A program made the position numbers and the translations under genes. From Peptostreptococcaceae bacterium oral taxon 113 str. W5053 (GTDB lineage: Bacteria > Bacillota > Clostridia > Tissierellales > Peptoniphilaceae), in NCBI GenBank assembly GCA_000467935.1, contig KI259809.1:1-53455 (forward strand): 53,455 bases of DNA, read 5' to 3'. The notes below the pieces were generated by a model, which worked only from the letters and a program-made list of their open reading frames with translations, searched no databases and had not been told where the DNA came from. This document shows positions 40,544 to 50,329 of this stretch, one piece after another; the stretch's first letter is position 1; every line of letters begins with the position of its first letter.

Positions 40544-41266
40544 ATGAAAAAAGGGAAAAGATATACTGAGACTGCGAAACTTGTTGATCGCAGTAAATTA
40601 TATGAATCACAAGAAGCTTTGGCTCTTTTGATTCAAACGGCAAAAGCAAAATTTGATGAATCTGTTGAATTGCACGCTCGTTTGGGTGTTGATCCGAAAC
40701 ATGCGGATCAACAAGTTCGAGGTGTTGTTGTATTACCTCATGGAACAGGTAAAAAATTGACCGTAGCTGTTTTTGCAAAAGGCGACAAAGTTAAAGAGGC
40801 TGAAGCGGCAGGTGCTGATTTTGTAGGCGGCGAAGACTTAGTGGAAAAGATTCAAAAAGAAGGATGGCTCGATTTTGATGTAGCTGTAGCGACTCCGGAT
40901 ATGATGGGGGTTGTCGGTAAAATCGGTCGTGTGCTTGGACCAAAGGGATTGATGCCGAATCCGAAATCGGGCACAGTAACCTTTGACGTAGAACAAGCTG
41001 TTAAAGACATCAAAGCCGGAAAAGTGGAATATCGTGTTGATAAAGCAGGTATTGTACACGTACCTTTTGGAAAAATTTCTTTCGGAGAAACTAAATTACG
41101 AGAAAACTTGATAACATTGATGGAAGCCATTGTTGCTGCTAAACCGGCTGCAGCAAAAGGAAAATATTTAAAGAGCATTACCATCACTTCCACAATGGGT
41201 CCAGGAATTAAATTGAACAGCCAAAAGATCTTTGAATCTATTACGGAAGAAAATAAAGCAGAATAA
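40544..41266 (+). CDS. rplA: 50S ribosomal protein L1
   Basis: Builds the L1 stalk at the tRNA exit site and acts as translational repressor of its own operon in bacteria. The 240-aa protein has the conserved GRVLGPKGLMPNPKSGTVT and the N-terminal VDRSKLYESQEALALL. ATG 40544 follows AAGGAGG. Confidence 0.97.
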   Translation: MKKGKRYTETAKLVDRSKLYESQEALALLIQTAKAKFDESVELHARLGVDPKHADQQVRGVVVLPHGTGKKLTVAVFAKGDKVKEAEAAGADFVGGEDLVEKIQKEGWLDFDVAVATPDMMGVVGKIGRVLGPKGLMPNPKSGTVTFDVEQAVKDIKAGKVEYRVDKAGIVHVPFGKISFGETKLRENLITLMEAIVAAKPAAAKGKYLKSITITSTMGPGIKLNSQKIFESITEENKAE

Positions 41267-41267
41267 T

Positions 41268-41296
41268 TTGACATAGTAATTGAGTTTTACTATAAT
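41268..41296 (+). promoter_or_regulatory. Promoter of the rplJL operon
   Basis: Consensus TTGACA (41268-41273), 17-bp spacer, perfect TATAAT (41291-41296). Confidence 0.9.
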
Positions 41297-41314
41297 AATT
41301 AAGAATTTAAAATT

Positions 41315-41445
41315 CGGCTACCGTAGAAGGCAGGAGTCCTATGGACTTAAAATAATCCTGCAGAGGTGGATGACTAAGAAATTTTAGGTCGTTCCACTTT
41401 TGGTACGACCTTTTTTATATCACCCCGACCGTAGCCCTCATAAGG
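41315..41445 (+). promoter_or_regulatory. L10 leader (rplJ autoregulatory RNA)
   Basis: GGCTACCGTAG near 41317 can pair with CCGTAGCC near 41430, enclosing the AGGCAGGAGTCCT...ATCCTGC region typical of ribosomal protein L10 leaders. A terminator hairpin lies inside it (AGGTCGT with ACGACCT, then T6, 41386-41416). Binding of L10(L12)4 is expected to cause early termination. Confidence 0.9.
41386..41417 (+). terminator. Attenuator of the L10 leader
   Basis: AGGTCGT (41386-41392) pairs with ACGACCT (41405-41411), with an inner CCA/TGG, followed by a T run. Confidence 0.85.
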
Positions 41446-41455
41446 AGGTGGAATA

Positions 41456-41995
41456 GTGAAAGAATACGTTTTGCAACAAAAACGAGCTGTCGTTGATGAA
41501 ATCAAAGAAAAGATTCAAAAGGCAGATGCTATCGTGTTGATGGAATATCGCGGATTAACCGTTGAGCACGCTACAGATTTAAGAAATAAGTTCCGTCAAG
41601 CAAATGTAGATTATAAAGTTTATAAGAATACAATGATGGAATTTGCTTTTAAGGACACCGGGTTTGAAGGATTTGCTCAATTCCTTCAAGGACCCAATGC
41701 AGTTGCTTTTTCTCCTGCAGGAGATCCGGTGAGCGCAGCAAAGGTATCTGTAGATTTTGCGAAAGAACATGAATCTTTGCAAATCAAAGCCGGTATTGTT
41801 GATGGAAAAATCATCGATAAGGCAGAAGTAAAACGTCTTGCAGAATTGCCATCCAAAGAAGTATTGGTGGCTCAAGTACTTGGTGGATTACAAGGACCGA
41901 TTCGGGGACTTGCAACTGTACTTTCCGGGAATATTTCCGGTTTGGCTCGTGCATTGAACCAAATCAGAGAACAAAAAGAAGCAGCGGCAAACTAA
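41456..41995 (+). CDS. rplJ: 50S ribosomal protein L10
   Basis: Base of the ribosomal stalk that carries L7/L12 dimers, and translational or transcriptional repressor of its operon through the leader upstream. The 179-aa protein shows ADAIVLMEYRGLTVEHATDL and the C-terminal helix that binds L7/L12. GTG start at 41456 after AAGGAGGTG. Confidence 0.96.
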   Translation: MKEYVLQQKRAVVDEIKEKIQKADAIVLMEYRGLTVEHATDLRNKFRQANVDYKVYKNTMMEFAFKDTGFEGFAQFLQGPNAVAFSPAGDPVSAAKVSVDFAKEHESLQIKAGIVDGKIIDKAEVKRLAELPSKEVLVAQVLGGLQGPIRGLATVLSGNISGLARALNQIREQKEAAAN

Positions 41996-42031
41996 ACAAA
42001 AAAATAAATTAAAAATATGGAGGAATAAAAA

Positions 42032-42412
42032 ATGTCTGAAAAAGTAACTCAATTGATGGAAGAAATCAAAAATATGACCGTGTTGGAATTAGCTGAACTT
42101 GTTAGTGCATTGGAAGAGGAATTTGGCGTATCTGCAGCAGCTCCTGTAGCAGTAGCGGCAGCTCCGGCAGCGGGTGCAGCTCCGGCAGCGGCAGCAGAAC
42201 AAACTGAATTTGACGTTGTTCTTACTGATGGCGGCGCAAGTAAAATCAAAGTTATCAAAGTTGTTAAAGAAGAGTGCGGTCTTGGTTTGAAAGAAGCGAA
42301 AGATTTAGTAGACAATGCTCCAAAAGCATTAAAAGAAAAAGTTTCCATGCAAGAAGCGGAAGCTTTAAAAGCTAAAATTGAAGAAGTAGGCGGAGTTGTA
42401 GAAATCAAGTAA
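42032..42412 (+). CDS. rplL: 50S ribosomal protein L7/L12
   Basis: Multi-copy stalk protein that recruits translation GTPases. The 126-aa protein has the N-terminal dimerisation region, an Ala/Pro-rich hinge (about 37-55) and the conserved C-terminal domain (KIKVIKVVKEECGLGLKEAK). ATG 42032 follows TGGAGG. Terminator follows. Confidence 0.97.
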   Translation: MSEKVTQLMEEIKNMTVLELAELVSALEEEFGVSAAAPVAVAAAPAAGAAPAAAAEQTEFDVVLTDGGASKIKVIKVVKEECGLGLKEAKDLVDNAPKALKEKVSMQEAEALKAKIEEVGGVVEIK

Positions 42413-42427
42413 TTTTATTTTAAACAT

Positions 42428-42459
42428 AAATCCTGTGGGGAAATCCATAGGATTTTTTT
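42428..42459 (+). terminator. rplJL terminator
   Basis: AAATCCTGTGG pairs with CCATAGGATTT, followed by Ts. It separates rplJL from rpoBC. Confidence 0.85.
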
Positions 42460-42537
42460 GCTTTGATAAAAAACCTATTAATGTTAAGGAAAGAAAAAAA
42501 TGGCTATCATGTTTTTACAAAAAAGTCAAGAAAAATA

Positions 42538-42566
42538 TTGACGATTGAACTTACATTTGATATGAT
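42538..42566 (+). promoter_or_regulatory. rpoBC promoter
   Basis: TTGACG (42538-42543), 17-bp spacer, TATGAT (42561-42566), about 130 bases before rpoB. The remaining leader shows no recognised element. Confidence 0.8.
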
Positions 42567-42696
42567 TAATCAACATTATCTATAAAAATGGGTAAGTATG
42601 CTAAAAACTTTTTTACAGAATAAAAAGGAAGATTTTTTGGTATGATTTTTTAGGAGAAATTCTCGTATTTTTTAAACCTTGGAAAGGAGAATGTTC

Positions 42697-45600
42697 ATGC
42701 TGCACAAGGAAAAATATGGTAAACGGGAAAGAATGTGTTATGCTCGCAATCCGGTGGTTTTGGATCTTCCGAATCTAATTGCGGTGCAAACAAAGTCTTT
42801 CAAATGGTTTTTGGAAGAAGGAATTCGAGAGGTCTTTGAGGATATCAGTCCGATTCAAGATTATGGCGACAGCTTGGTTTTGGAATTTATGGACTATTAT
42901 ATGGAAGACAAACCGAAGTACACGGAAGAAGAAGCAAAAGATCAAGACACGACGTATTCTTGTCCGATGAAAGTGAAAGTAAGGCTCATCAACAAAGAAA
43001 CGGAAGAGATGAAAGAACAGGAAGTCTTCATGGGGGATTTTCCTTTGATGACGGAAAAAGGAACTTTTATTATTAACGGAGCGGAACGTGTCGTGGTCAA
43101 TCAATTGGTACGCAGCCCCGGAGTTTATTATGCAATGGAATTGGATAAATCCGGAACTCCTTTAATTTCTTCCACGGTTATTCCAAATCGCGGTGCATGG
43201 ATTGAATATGACAGTGACTCCAACAATGTCGTTCATGTACGTATCGACCGAACCAGAAAATTACCGGCGACAACCCTGATTCGTGCATTGATTTTTAAAG
43301 ATGATGAAAAAATGTTGGAAGTTTTAGGGGATACACCTCAATTAAGGGCTACACTGGAAAAAGAAGTTTCCAAGACTCAAGAAGATGCGTTAATTGAAAT
43401 TTACAAAAAGTTAAAACCCGGTGACCCGGCGGCTTTGGAAAGCGCTGTGCCTTTGATTCAAAATTTATTGTTTGATGATACCCGATATGACTTGGCAAAA
43501 GTCGGTCGTTATAAATATAATAAAAAATTAGCGATTTCTTCCCGTATTGCAGGACAAGTTGCAGCGGAAGATATTGAAAACAGAGAAACAGGCGAGTTTT
43601 TGGCAGCAAAAGGAGAAATCATTTCCAAAGAATTGGCTACAGAAATTGAAAATGCAGGAATCAATTTAGTAAAAGTTTGGGCCGATGATACAGTAGTGCA
43701 TGTTGTGGGGAATGAGTTTGTCAATCGTGACAGTTTTGGCTTGGATATCGATTGGGAGCTTTATAAACTCAGTGAAAAAATACATTATCCGACTATGAAA
43801 AGTATTCTTGCCGAATGCTCTGATATTCAAGAAATTGAACGTCAAGTTCGTTTGAGAGCTAAAGAGTTGTCGCCAAAACATATTACACATTCGGATATTT
43901 TGGCAACTTTAAGTTATGAATTAAATTTGTTTTATGGCATTGGAGAAACGGATGATATTGACCATTTAGGGAACCGTCGTGTGCGTGCTGTAGGCGAGTT
44001 ATTACAGAATCAATTTCGAATCGGTTTATCTCGTATGGAAAGGGTCGTTCGAGAAAGAATGTCCACGCAAGACCCGGATATGGCAACGCCTCAAGGGCTT
44101 ATTAATATTCGACCGGTTGTAGCGGCGATGAAAGAGTTTTTCGGATCTTCCCAGCTTTCTCAATTTATGGATCAAACCAATCCGTTATCTGAACTGACAC
44201 ACAAACGTCGTATGTCCGCATTAGGACCTGGAGGTCTTTCCAGAGATCGTGCCGGCTATGAAGTTCGTGACGTTCATCATACGCATTATGGTCGAATTTG
44301 TCCCATTGAAACACCGGAAGGTCCAAATATCGGGTTGATTACCTCTATGACCACATATGCACGTATTAATAAATATGGTTTTATTGAAGTTCCTTATCGT
44401 GTAGTAGATAAGGAAAGTAAACGAGTTACGAAGAATATCGTATATTTGACAGCTGATGTGGAGGATGAATTCACCGTGGCACAGGCCAATGAACCTTTGG
44501 ATGAGGAAGGACATTTCTTAAACGAACGGGTTTCCGGTCGAGGTAAAGACGGTGAAAATGATATTTATCCAATTTCTGAAATCGACTATATGGATGTATC
44601 TCCTCAACAAATTGTTGCCGTGGGTACGGCGATGATTCCTTTCTTGGAAAATGACGATGCAACGCGTGCGTTGATGGGCTCAAACATGCAAAGACAAGCT
44701 GTTCCTTTGATTACATCCGAAGCGCCCATTATAGGAACCGGTATTGAGTATCGTGCCGCAAAAGATTCCGGTGTTGTTGTCGTTGCCAAACGGGATGGAA
44801 CTGTAAAACGTTCCAGTGCCAGCGAAATTATTATTGAGACGGAAGAAGGAAAAGAAGATCGCTATAAATTATTGAAGTTTAAACGTTCCAATCAAGGAAC
44901 GACAATCAATCAAAGACCTATTGTCAGTGAAGGGGAAGAGGTTAAAGCGGGTGATGTGATTGCTGACGGTCCCAGTACGGATCAAGGTGAAATTGCACTA
45001 GGTAAAAACATTTTAGTCGCTTTTATGACATGGGAAGGCTATAATTACGAAGATGCTATTTTAATTAGCGAAAAAGTGATGATGGATGATGTGTTGACCT
45101 CTATTCATATCGTAGAACATGAAAGTGAAGCGAGAGATACCAAATTGGGACCGGAAGAAATTACGGCGGACATTCCCAATGTCAGTGATGAACAACGTCG
45201 TGATTTGGATGAAGAAGGAATCATTCGCATTGGGGCGGAAGTTCGTTCCGGCGATATCTTGGTGGGCAAAGTTACGCCTAAGGGTGAAACGGAACTTTCC
45301 AGTGAAGAACGCTTATTAAGAGCTATTTTTGGAGAAAAGGCCAGGGAAGTTCGGGATACATCTTTAAGAGTGCCCCATGGGGAAGAAGGTATTGTTGTTG
45401 ACGTGAAAAAGTATTCTCGTCAAGCGGGCAATGAACTTTCTCCGGGAGTCAATGAAGTGGTTCGAGTGTATATTGCTACAAAGCGTAAGATTAATGTAGG
45501 GGATAAATTATGCGGACGTCATGGAAATAAAGGTGTTGTATCCAGAATTTTACCGGAAGAAGATATGCCTTTCTTGCCGGACGGCACACCGATTCAATTG

Positions 45601-46335
45601 GTTTTAAACCCCTTGGGGGTACCTTCTCGAATGAACTTAGGTCAGGTTTTGGAGGTTCACTTAGGTCTTGCTGCCAAGAAATTAGGTTGGCATGTGGCTA
45701 CACCTGTATTTGACGGAGCCAGTGACGGGGAGATTATTGAAGCATTACAAAAAGCGGGCTACCCCAAGTCCGGAAAACTTCATCTTCGAGACGGACGAAC
45801 TGGAAATCATTTTGATAATGAAGTTACAGTTGGTTATATGTATATGTTAAAACTTCACCATATGGTTGACGAGAAGATTCATGCTCGCTCCATCGGACCT
45901 TATTCATTGGTTACCCAACAACCCCTTGGGGGTAAAGCACAATTTGGCGGACAACGTTTTGGAGAAATGGAAGTTTGGGCATTGGAAGCCTATGGGGCAA
46001 GTTATACTTTGCAAGAAATGTTAACCGTCAAGTCGGATGATATTATAGGTCGTGTAAAAACTTTTGAATCCATTGTGAAAGGTGAGAATATTCCGGAACC
46101 CGGAATTCCGGAATCTTTCAAAGTATTGATAAAAGAACTTCAGTCTTTATCCTTAGATGTAAAAGTGCTTTCCGAAAATGCTCAAGAGATTGAATTAAAA
46201 GAATCGGATGATTTCACAGATTATGGCAATTTAGATTTCCGCGGTTCCGAGGAGGGTGACCAAAGAGTGGTGAATGATATTGAGCAAACGGAAGATAGTG
46301 GTTTTGCAATTGTAGACGAGGAAGAACTTGAGTAG
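42697..46335 (+). CDS. rpoB: RNA polymerase subunit beta
   Basis: Catalytic core subunit of RNA polymerase, 1212 aa. Conserved blocks include FGSSQLSQFMDQTNPLSELT and HKRRMSALGPGGLSRDRAG (rifampicin region), RICPIETPEGPNIGLI, NYEDAILISE, GDKLCGRHGNKGVVS and the C-terminal PLGGKAQFGGQRFGEMEVWA. The residues usually mutated in rifampicin resistance look wild type. TTG 42679 and ATG 42691 are in frame upstream; ATG 42697 is chosen because AAAGGAGA ends 6-7 bases before it. Co-transcribed with rpoC. Confidence 0.97.
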   Translation: MLHKEKYGKRERMCYARNPVVLDLPNLIAVQTKSFKWFLEEGIREVFEDISPIQDYGDSLVLEFMDYYMEDKPKYTEEEAKDQDTTYSCPMKVKVRLINKETEEMKEQEVFMGDFPLMTEKGTFIINGAERVVVNQLVRSPGVYYAMELDKSGTPLISSTVIPNRGAWIEYDSDSNNVVHVRIDRTRKLPATTLIRALIFKDDEKMLEVLGDTPQLRATLEKEVSKTQEDALIEIYKKLKPGDPAALESAVPLIQNLLFDDTRYDLAKVGRYKYNKKLAISSRIAGQVAAEDIENRETGEFLAAKGEIISKELATEIENAGINLVKVWADDTVVHVVGNEFVNRDSFGLDIDWELYKLSEKIHYPTMKSILAECSDIQEIERQVRLRAKELSPKHITHSDILATLSYELNLFYGIGETDDIDHLGNRRVRAVGELLQNQFRIGLSRMERVVRERMSTQDPDMATPQGLINIRPVVAAMKEFFGSSQLSQFMDQTNPLSELTHKRRMSALGPGGLSRDRAGYEVRDVHHTHYGRICPIETPEGPNIGLITSMTTYARINKYGFIEVPYRVVDKESKRVTKNIVYLTADVEDEFTVAQANEPLDEEGHFLNERVSGRGKDGENDIYPISEIDYMDVSPQQIVAVGTAMIPFLENDDATRALMGSNMQRQAVPLITSEAPIIGTGIEYRAAKDSGVVVVAKRDGTVKRSSASEIIIETEEGKEDRYKLLKFKRSNQGTTINQRPIVSEGEEVKAGDVIADGPSTDQGEIALGKNILVAFMTWEGYNYEDAILISEKVMMDDVLTSIHIVEHESEARDTKLGPEEITADIPNVSDEQRRDLDEEGIIRIGAEVRSGDILVGKVTPKGETELSSEERLLRAIFGEKAREVRDTSLRVPHGEEGIVVDVKKYSRQAGNELSPGVNEVVRVYIATKRKINVGDKLCGRHGNKGVVSRILPEEDMPFLPDGTPIQLVLNPLGVPSRMNLGQVLEVHLGLAAKKLGWHVATPVFDGASDGEIIEALQKAGYPKSGKLHLRDGRTGNHFDNEVTVGYMYMLKLHHMVDEKIHARSIGPYSLVTQQPLGGKAQFGGQRFGEMEVWALEAYGASYTLQEMLTVKSDDIIGRVKTFESIVKGENIPEPGIPESFKVLIKELQSLSLDVKVLSENAQEIELKESDDFTDYGNLDFRGSEEGDQRVVNDIEQTEDSGFAIVDEEELE

Positions 46336-46360
46336 AAGATGAAAGGAAGGCGCGATCTAT

Positions 46361-49300
46361 TTGTTTGAACTAAAAACTTTTGAATCCATGAAAATCGGTT
46401 TAGCTTCTCCGGAAAAGATCCGCGAGTGGTCCAGAGGGGAAGTCAAAAAACCGGAGACAATAAACTATCGAACTTTAAAACCGGAAAAAGAAGGATTATT
46501 TTGCGAAAAGATTTTCGGACCGACTAAGGATTGGGAATGCTCCTGTGGGAAGTATAAGAAAATTCGTTATCGTGGTGTAGTTTGTGAAAAATGCGGTGTT
46601 GAAGTAACTAAAGCCAAAGTGAGAAGAGAACGTATGGGGCATATTGAATTGGCAGCACCTGTATCTCATATTTGGTACTTTAAAGGAATTCCAAGTCGCA
46701 TGGGATTGATTTTGGATATGAGTCAAAGGGCTTTGGAAAAAGTTTTATACTTTGCCAATTATTTGGTTATTGATCCGGGCGAAACGGAACTTTATCAAAA
46801 ACAACTTTTAACGGAACATGAATATAGCGAAGCAATTGATACTTACGGGTACGATGCTTTTCGCGCAGGCATGGGAGCGGAATCCGTTAAAGAATTATTG
46901 AAAAATATCGATTTGGAAAAAGAGTCGGAAACCCTGAAAGAGGAGCTTGAAGGAGCTACGGGACAAAAGAGAGTGCGTATAACCAGACGTTTGGAAGTTA
47001 TTGAAGCATTCCGATTGTCGGGAAATCGTCCGGAATGGATGATTTTAGATGTGGTTCCGGTTATTCCTCCGGATTTACGTCCGATGGTTCAATTGGAGGG
47101 TGGCCGTTTTGCCACCAGTGATCTGAATGATTTATACCGTCGGGTAATCAATCGAAATAATCGTTTGAAAAGACTCTTAGATATTGGCGCTCCGGAAATC
47201 ATTGTACGCAATGAAAAGAGAATGTTGCAAGAAGCGGTAGATGCTTTAATTGATAACGGACGCAGAGGAAAACCGGTTACGGGACCGGGGAACCGTTCCT
47301 TAAAGAGCTTGTCCGATTTATTAAAGGGAAAGACGGGACGTTTTCGCCAAAACCTTTTAGGAAAACGTGTTGACTACTCAGGCCGAAGCGTAATTGTTGT
47401 TGGACCGGAATTGAAATTTTATCAATGCGGTTTGCCGAAACAAATGGCATTGGAATTATTTAAACCTTTTGTCATGAAACAATTGGTAGAAGACGGTAAG
47501 GCACATAATATTCGAAGTGCAAAAAAAATGGTGGAACGTTCCAACTCTTCCGTGTGGGATGAATTGGATAAGGTTATTCAAGATCACCCGGTACTTTTAA
47601 ACCGAGCTCCTACTTTGCATCGTCTGGGGATTCAAGCATTTGAACCCATATTGGTTGAAGGAAAAGCTATCAAATTACATCCATTGGTATGCACTGCTTA
47701 TAATGCGGATTTTGACGGAGATCAAATGGCTGTACATTTACCTCTTTCTACAGAAGCACAGGCAGAGGCGCGTTTGTTGATGTTATCTACCAATAATATT
47801 TTGGCTCCGAAAGATGGTCGCCCGATTACAACACCGACACAAGATATGGTATTAGGAAGTTATTATCTGACCAGTTTAGGGGAAGAGGAAAAAGGCGATG
47901 GTAAGATTTTCAAGGATTATAACGAAATGACCAAGGCCTACTTTAATGGAGAGATATCTCTTCATGCCAATGTTACCGTTCGTGTAAAACATAATGATGA
48001 AGATAGAGGAAAATTGGTAAAGAGCACTGTTGGACGATTCATTTTCAATGAAAAGATTCCTCAAGATTTGGGTTATGTAGATCGTAAAACGGATCCGTAT
48101 AGCTTGGAAATCGATACGGTTATTGACAAAAAAGCGTTGGGGGATCTGATTGACCGTTGCTTCCGTCGACATGGCAATATTGTAACCGCTCAAATGTTGG
48201 ATTATATTAAGTCTTTAGGTTATAAATTCTCCACTATCGGGGCATTAACCATCAGTATGGAGGATATACAAGTACCTCAGGAAAAATATGCTATTTTGGA
48301 AGAAGCGGAGAAGAAAGTTAACGATTATGAAAAATTATTGCGCCGCGGATTGGTTTCTGATGAAGAACGTTATAATTTTGTTATTGATATTTGGACAAAG
48401 GCAACGGAAGATGTTACGAAATCGGTTATGTCCGATTTGGACGCAAAAAATAACATTGCCATCATGGCGAACTCCGGTGCCCGCGGTTCTAAAGACCAAA
48501 TTCGTCAGTTGGCCGGCATGCGCGGGTTGATGGCTTCCGCTACAGGTAAGACGATCGAAATTCCCATTAAAGCGAATTTTCGGGAAGGCCTAAGTGTATT
48601 GGAATTCTTTATTTCCACCCATGGTTCTCGAAAGGGACTATCCGATACGGCACTTCGCACAGCAGACTCCGGTTATTTGACCCGTCGCTTGGTTGATGTT
48701 TCTCAAGATGTTATTGTACGAGAAGAAGATTGCGGATCGGAAGGTTTCATTGTTGTTGAAGACTTTAAAGACGGAAATGCCATCATTGAAAAAATGCGAG
48801 ATCGTATGATCGGACGTTATTCTTTTGAAGATTTAATTCAACCTCAAAGTGGTGAAATCATTGTTCAAAAGAATGAAATGATTACGGAAGACATCGCGGA
48901 TGCGATTGTAAAAGCAGGGATTAAACAAGTAAAAGTTCGCTCTGTATTAACCTGTAAGGCACGTCATGGCGTTTGTGCAAAATGTTATGGACGCAACTTA
49001 GCCACAGGTAAACCGGTGAATATTGGAGAGGCGGTTGGTATTATTGCCGCACAGTCTATTGGTGAACCGGGTACCCAGCTTACCATGCGTACATTCCATT
49101 CTGGCGGTATCGCAGGGGTAGGAATTACACAAGGTTTGCCTCGTGTTGAAGAATTGTTTGAAGCTCGTAAGCCGAAGGGGCTTGCAAGTATTGCGGAAAT
49201 TGACGGTACAGTTGAAGTGGTGGATAAAGAACGGAATAACGAAGTACTTATCACTAACGAAGAAGGGCAACATCGTTCTTATAATATTCCTTATGGTGCA

Positions 49301-49960
49301 AGCTTGAAAGTAAGTACAGGAGATATCATTAAAGCCGGAACGCAACTTTCCGAAGGTTCCATAAATCCTCATGATGTACTGAAAGTATTGGGACCGTGGG
49401 GCGTATTTGAATACATCGTCAAAGAAGTTCAAAAAGTTTATCGTTTCCAAGGTGTAGATATCGATGATAAACACGTGGAAATCATTGTAAAACAAATGTT
49501 ATCCAAGGTGAAAATTGACGATGCGGGGGATTCCGATTTCTTACCGGGTAGCATGGTCAATCTTCGTGACTTTGAAATTGAAAATGAACGTTTGGAGAAA
49601 GAAGAACTTCGCAAAGCAGAGGGAATTCAAGAACTTCTTGGAATTACCAAAGCTTCTTTGGCAACGGACAGCTTCTTGTCTGCCGCATCTTTCCAGGAGA
49701 CAACACGTGTATTGACGGAAGCTTCGATTAAAGGCAAGGAAGATAATTTGCTTGGTCTGAAAGAAAATGTCATTATCGGTAAATTGATTCCTGCAGGAAC
49801 GGGAATGAAGAGATACAACAATATCTCTATTGACTATGAAGGGAAAACCAAAGAGGATGTGGAAAATTCTTTAGAATTGGAAGAAGAGTCAGAAGAAAAT
49901 TCCGTTGAGAAAAAGCAAGAAATTTTTGAAGCAGAAACGGAAATGGAAACGGAAGAGTAA
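46361..49960 (+). CDS. rpoC: RNA polymerase subunit beta'
   Basis: Largest RNA polymerase subunit, 1199 aa. It carries the active-site NADFDGD (448-454), the N-terminal zinc ribbon (CSCGKYKKIRYRGVVCEKCG), the rudder/bridge region, and the second zinc site CKARHGVCAKCYG, followed by GIIAAQSIGEPGTQLTMRTF. The start is TTG at 46361 with GAAAGGAAGG upstream; this matches the usual FELKTFESMKIGLASPE beginning, and no better ATG is present. Ends with a strong terminator. Confidence 0.97.
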   Translation: MFELKTFESMKIGLASPEKIREWSRGEVKKPETINYRTLKPEKEGLFCEKIFGPTKDWECSCGKYKKIRYRGVVCEKCGVEVTKAKVRRERMGHIELAAPVSHIWYFKGIPSRMGLILDMSQRALEKVLYFANYLVIDPGETELYQKQLLTEHEYSEAIDTYGYDAFRAGMGAESVKELLKNIDLEKESETLKEELEGATGQKRVRITRRLEVIEAFRLSGNRPEWMILDVVPVIPPDLRPMVQLEGGRFATSDLNDLYRRVINRNNRLKRLLDIGAPEIIVRNEKRMLQEAVDALIDNGRRGKPVTGPGNRSLKSLSDLLKGKTGRFRQNLLGKRVDYSGRSVIVVGPELKFYQCGLPKQMALELFKPFVMKQLVEDGKAHNIRSAKKMVERSNSSVWDELDKVIQDHPVLLNRAPTLHRLGIQAFEPILVEGKAIKLHPLVCTAYNADFDGDQMAVHLPLSTEAQAEARLLMLSTNNILAPKDGRPITTPTQDMVLGSYYLTSLGEEEKGDGKIFKDYNEMTKAYFNGEISLHANVTVRVKHNDEDRGKLVKSTVGRFIFNEKIPQDLGYVDRKTDPYSLEIDTVIDKKALGDLIDRCFRRHGNIVTAQMLDYIKSLGYKFSTIGALTISMEDIQVPQEKYAILEEAEKKVNDYEKLLRRGLVSDEERYNFVIDIWTKATEDVTKSVMSDLDAKNNIAIMANSGARGSKDQIRQLAGMRGLMASATGKTIEIPIKANFREGLSVLEFFISTHGSRKGLSDTALRTADSGYLTRRLVDVSQDVIVREEDCGSEGFIVVEDFKDGNAIIEKMRDRMIGRYSFEDLIQPQSGEIIVQKNEMITEDIADAIVKAGIKQVKVRSVLTCKARHGVCAKCYGRNLATGKPVNIGEAVGIIAAQSIGEPGTQLTMRTFHSGGIAGVGITQGLPRVEELFEARKPKGLASIAEIDGTVEVVDKERNNEVLITNEEGQHRSYNIPYGASLKVSTGDIIKAGTQLSEGSINPHDVLKVLGPWGVFEYIVKEVQKVYRFQGVDIDDKHVEIIVKQMLSKVKIDDAGDSDFLPGSMVNLRDFEIENERLEKEELRKAEGIQELLGITKASLATDSFLSAASFQETTRVLTEASIKGKEDNLLGLKENVIIGKLIPAGTGMKRYNNISIDYEGKTKEDVENSLELEEESEENSVEKKQEIFEAETEMETEE

Positions 49961-50006
49961 AAACAAAATGTCGAGGTAGTTATCTGCTTCGGCATTTTGT
50001 TTTGTT
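49960..50006 (+). terminator. rpoBC terminator
   Basis: AAAACAAAATG pairs with CATTTTGTTTT around a shorter TCGA/TTCG pairing. It begins at the rpoC stop codon. Confidence 0.85.
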
Positions 50007-50040
50007 GATTCATCGACGGATTTTATTTTTGATGTTCTTT

Positions 50041-50062
50041 GTGCTTTTAAGCACTTTTATTT
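50041..50062 (+). other. Small palindrome with T-rich tail in the rpoC-rpsL gap
   Basis: GTGCTT-TT-AAGCAC is a perfect stem (50041-50054) followed by TTTTATTT. It may be a second, weak terminator. The 320-base gap holds no gene; the small L7Ae-like gene often found here in Bacilli is absent. Confidence 0.5.
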
Positions 50063-50217
50063 CATTTGTACACTTAAAAACTTCTCTTTCTGACTACCCC
50101 AATGGAGATAGTGGGAAAAAACTGCTCTGTATAAAAATTTCTTAAAATTCAGGATATCGTTTTCTTGAAATTATTCGAAAAAATTGGTGAAAAATATTGA
50201 AAAAATCAAAGGATTTG

Positions 50218-50247
50218 TTGACACAAAAGGATTATAGATGATACAAT
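50218..50247 (+). promoter_or_regulatory. Promoter of the rpsL-rpsG-fusA-tuf operon
   Basis: TTGACA (50218-50223), 18-bp spacer, TACAAT (50242-50247). Its leader has CGAGA/TCTCG followed by ATTCTTTTTT (about 50260-50282), a weak attenuator-like hairpin. Confidence 0.75.
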
Positions 50248-50329
50248 AAGCGTTGGTTCGAGAAGTATCTCGATTCTTTTTTCATGTCGAGAGGACAGAT
50301 CGAGTATTTTAATTTATGGAGGTGAAAGA

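Noticed and set aside
42049..42408. Long minus-strand open frame opposite rplL
   Set aside because: It is the antisense of an alanine-rich ribosomal protein gene, with no ribosome binding site; codon structure follows rplL.
44140..44270. Possible rifampicin-resistance change in rpoB
   Set aside because: The Gln, Asp, His and Ser positions of the cluster (QFMDQ, THKRR, SALG) look wild type; the Met after RR is at a variable position.
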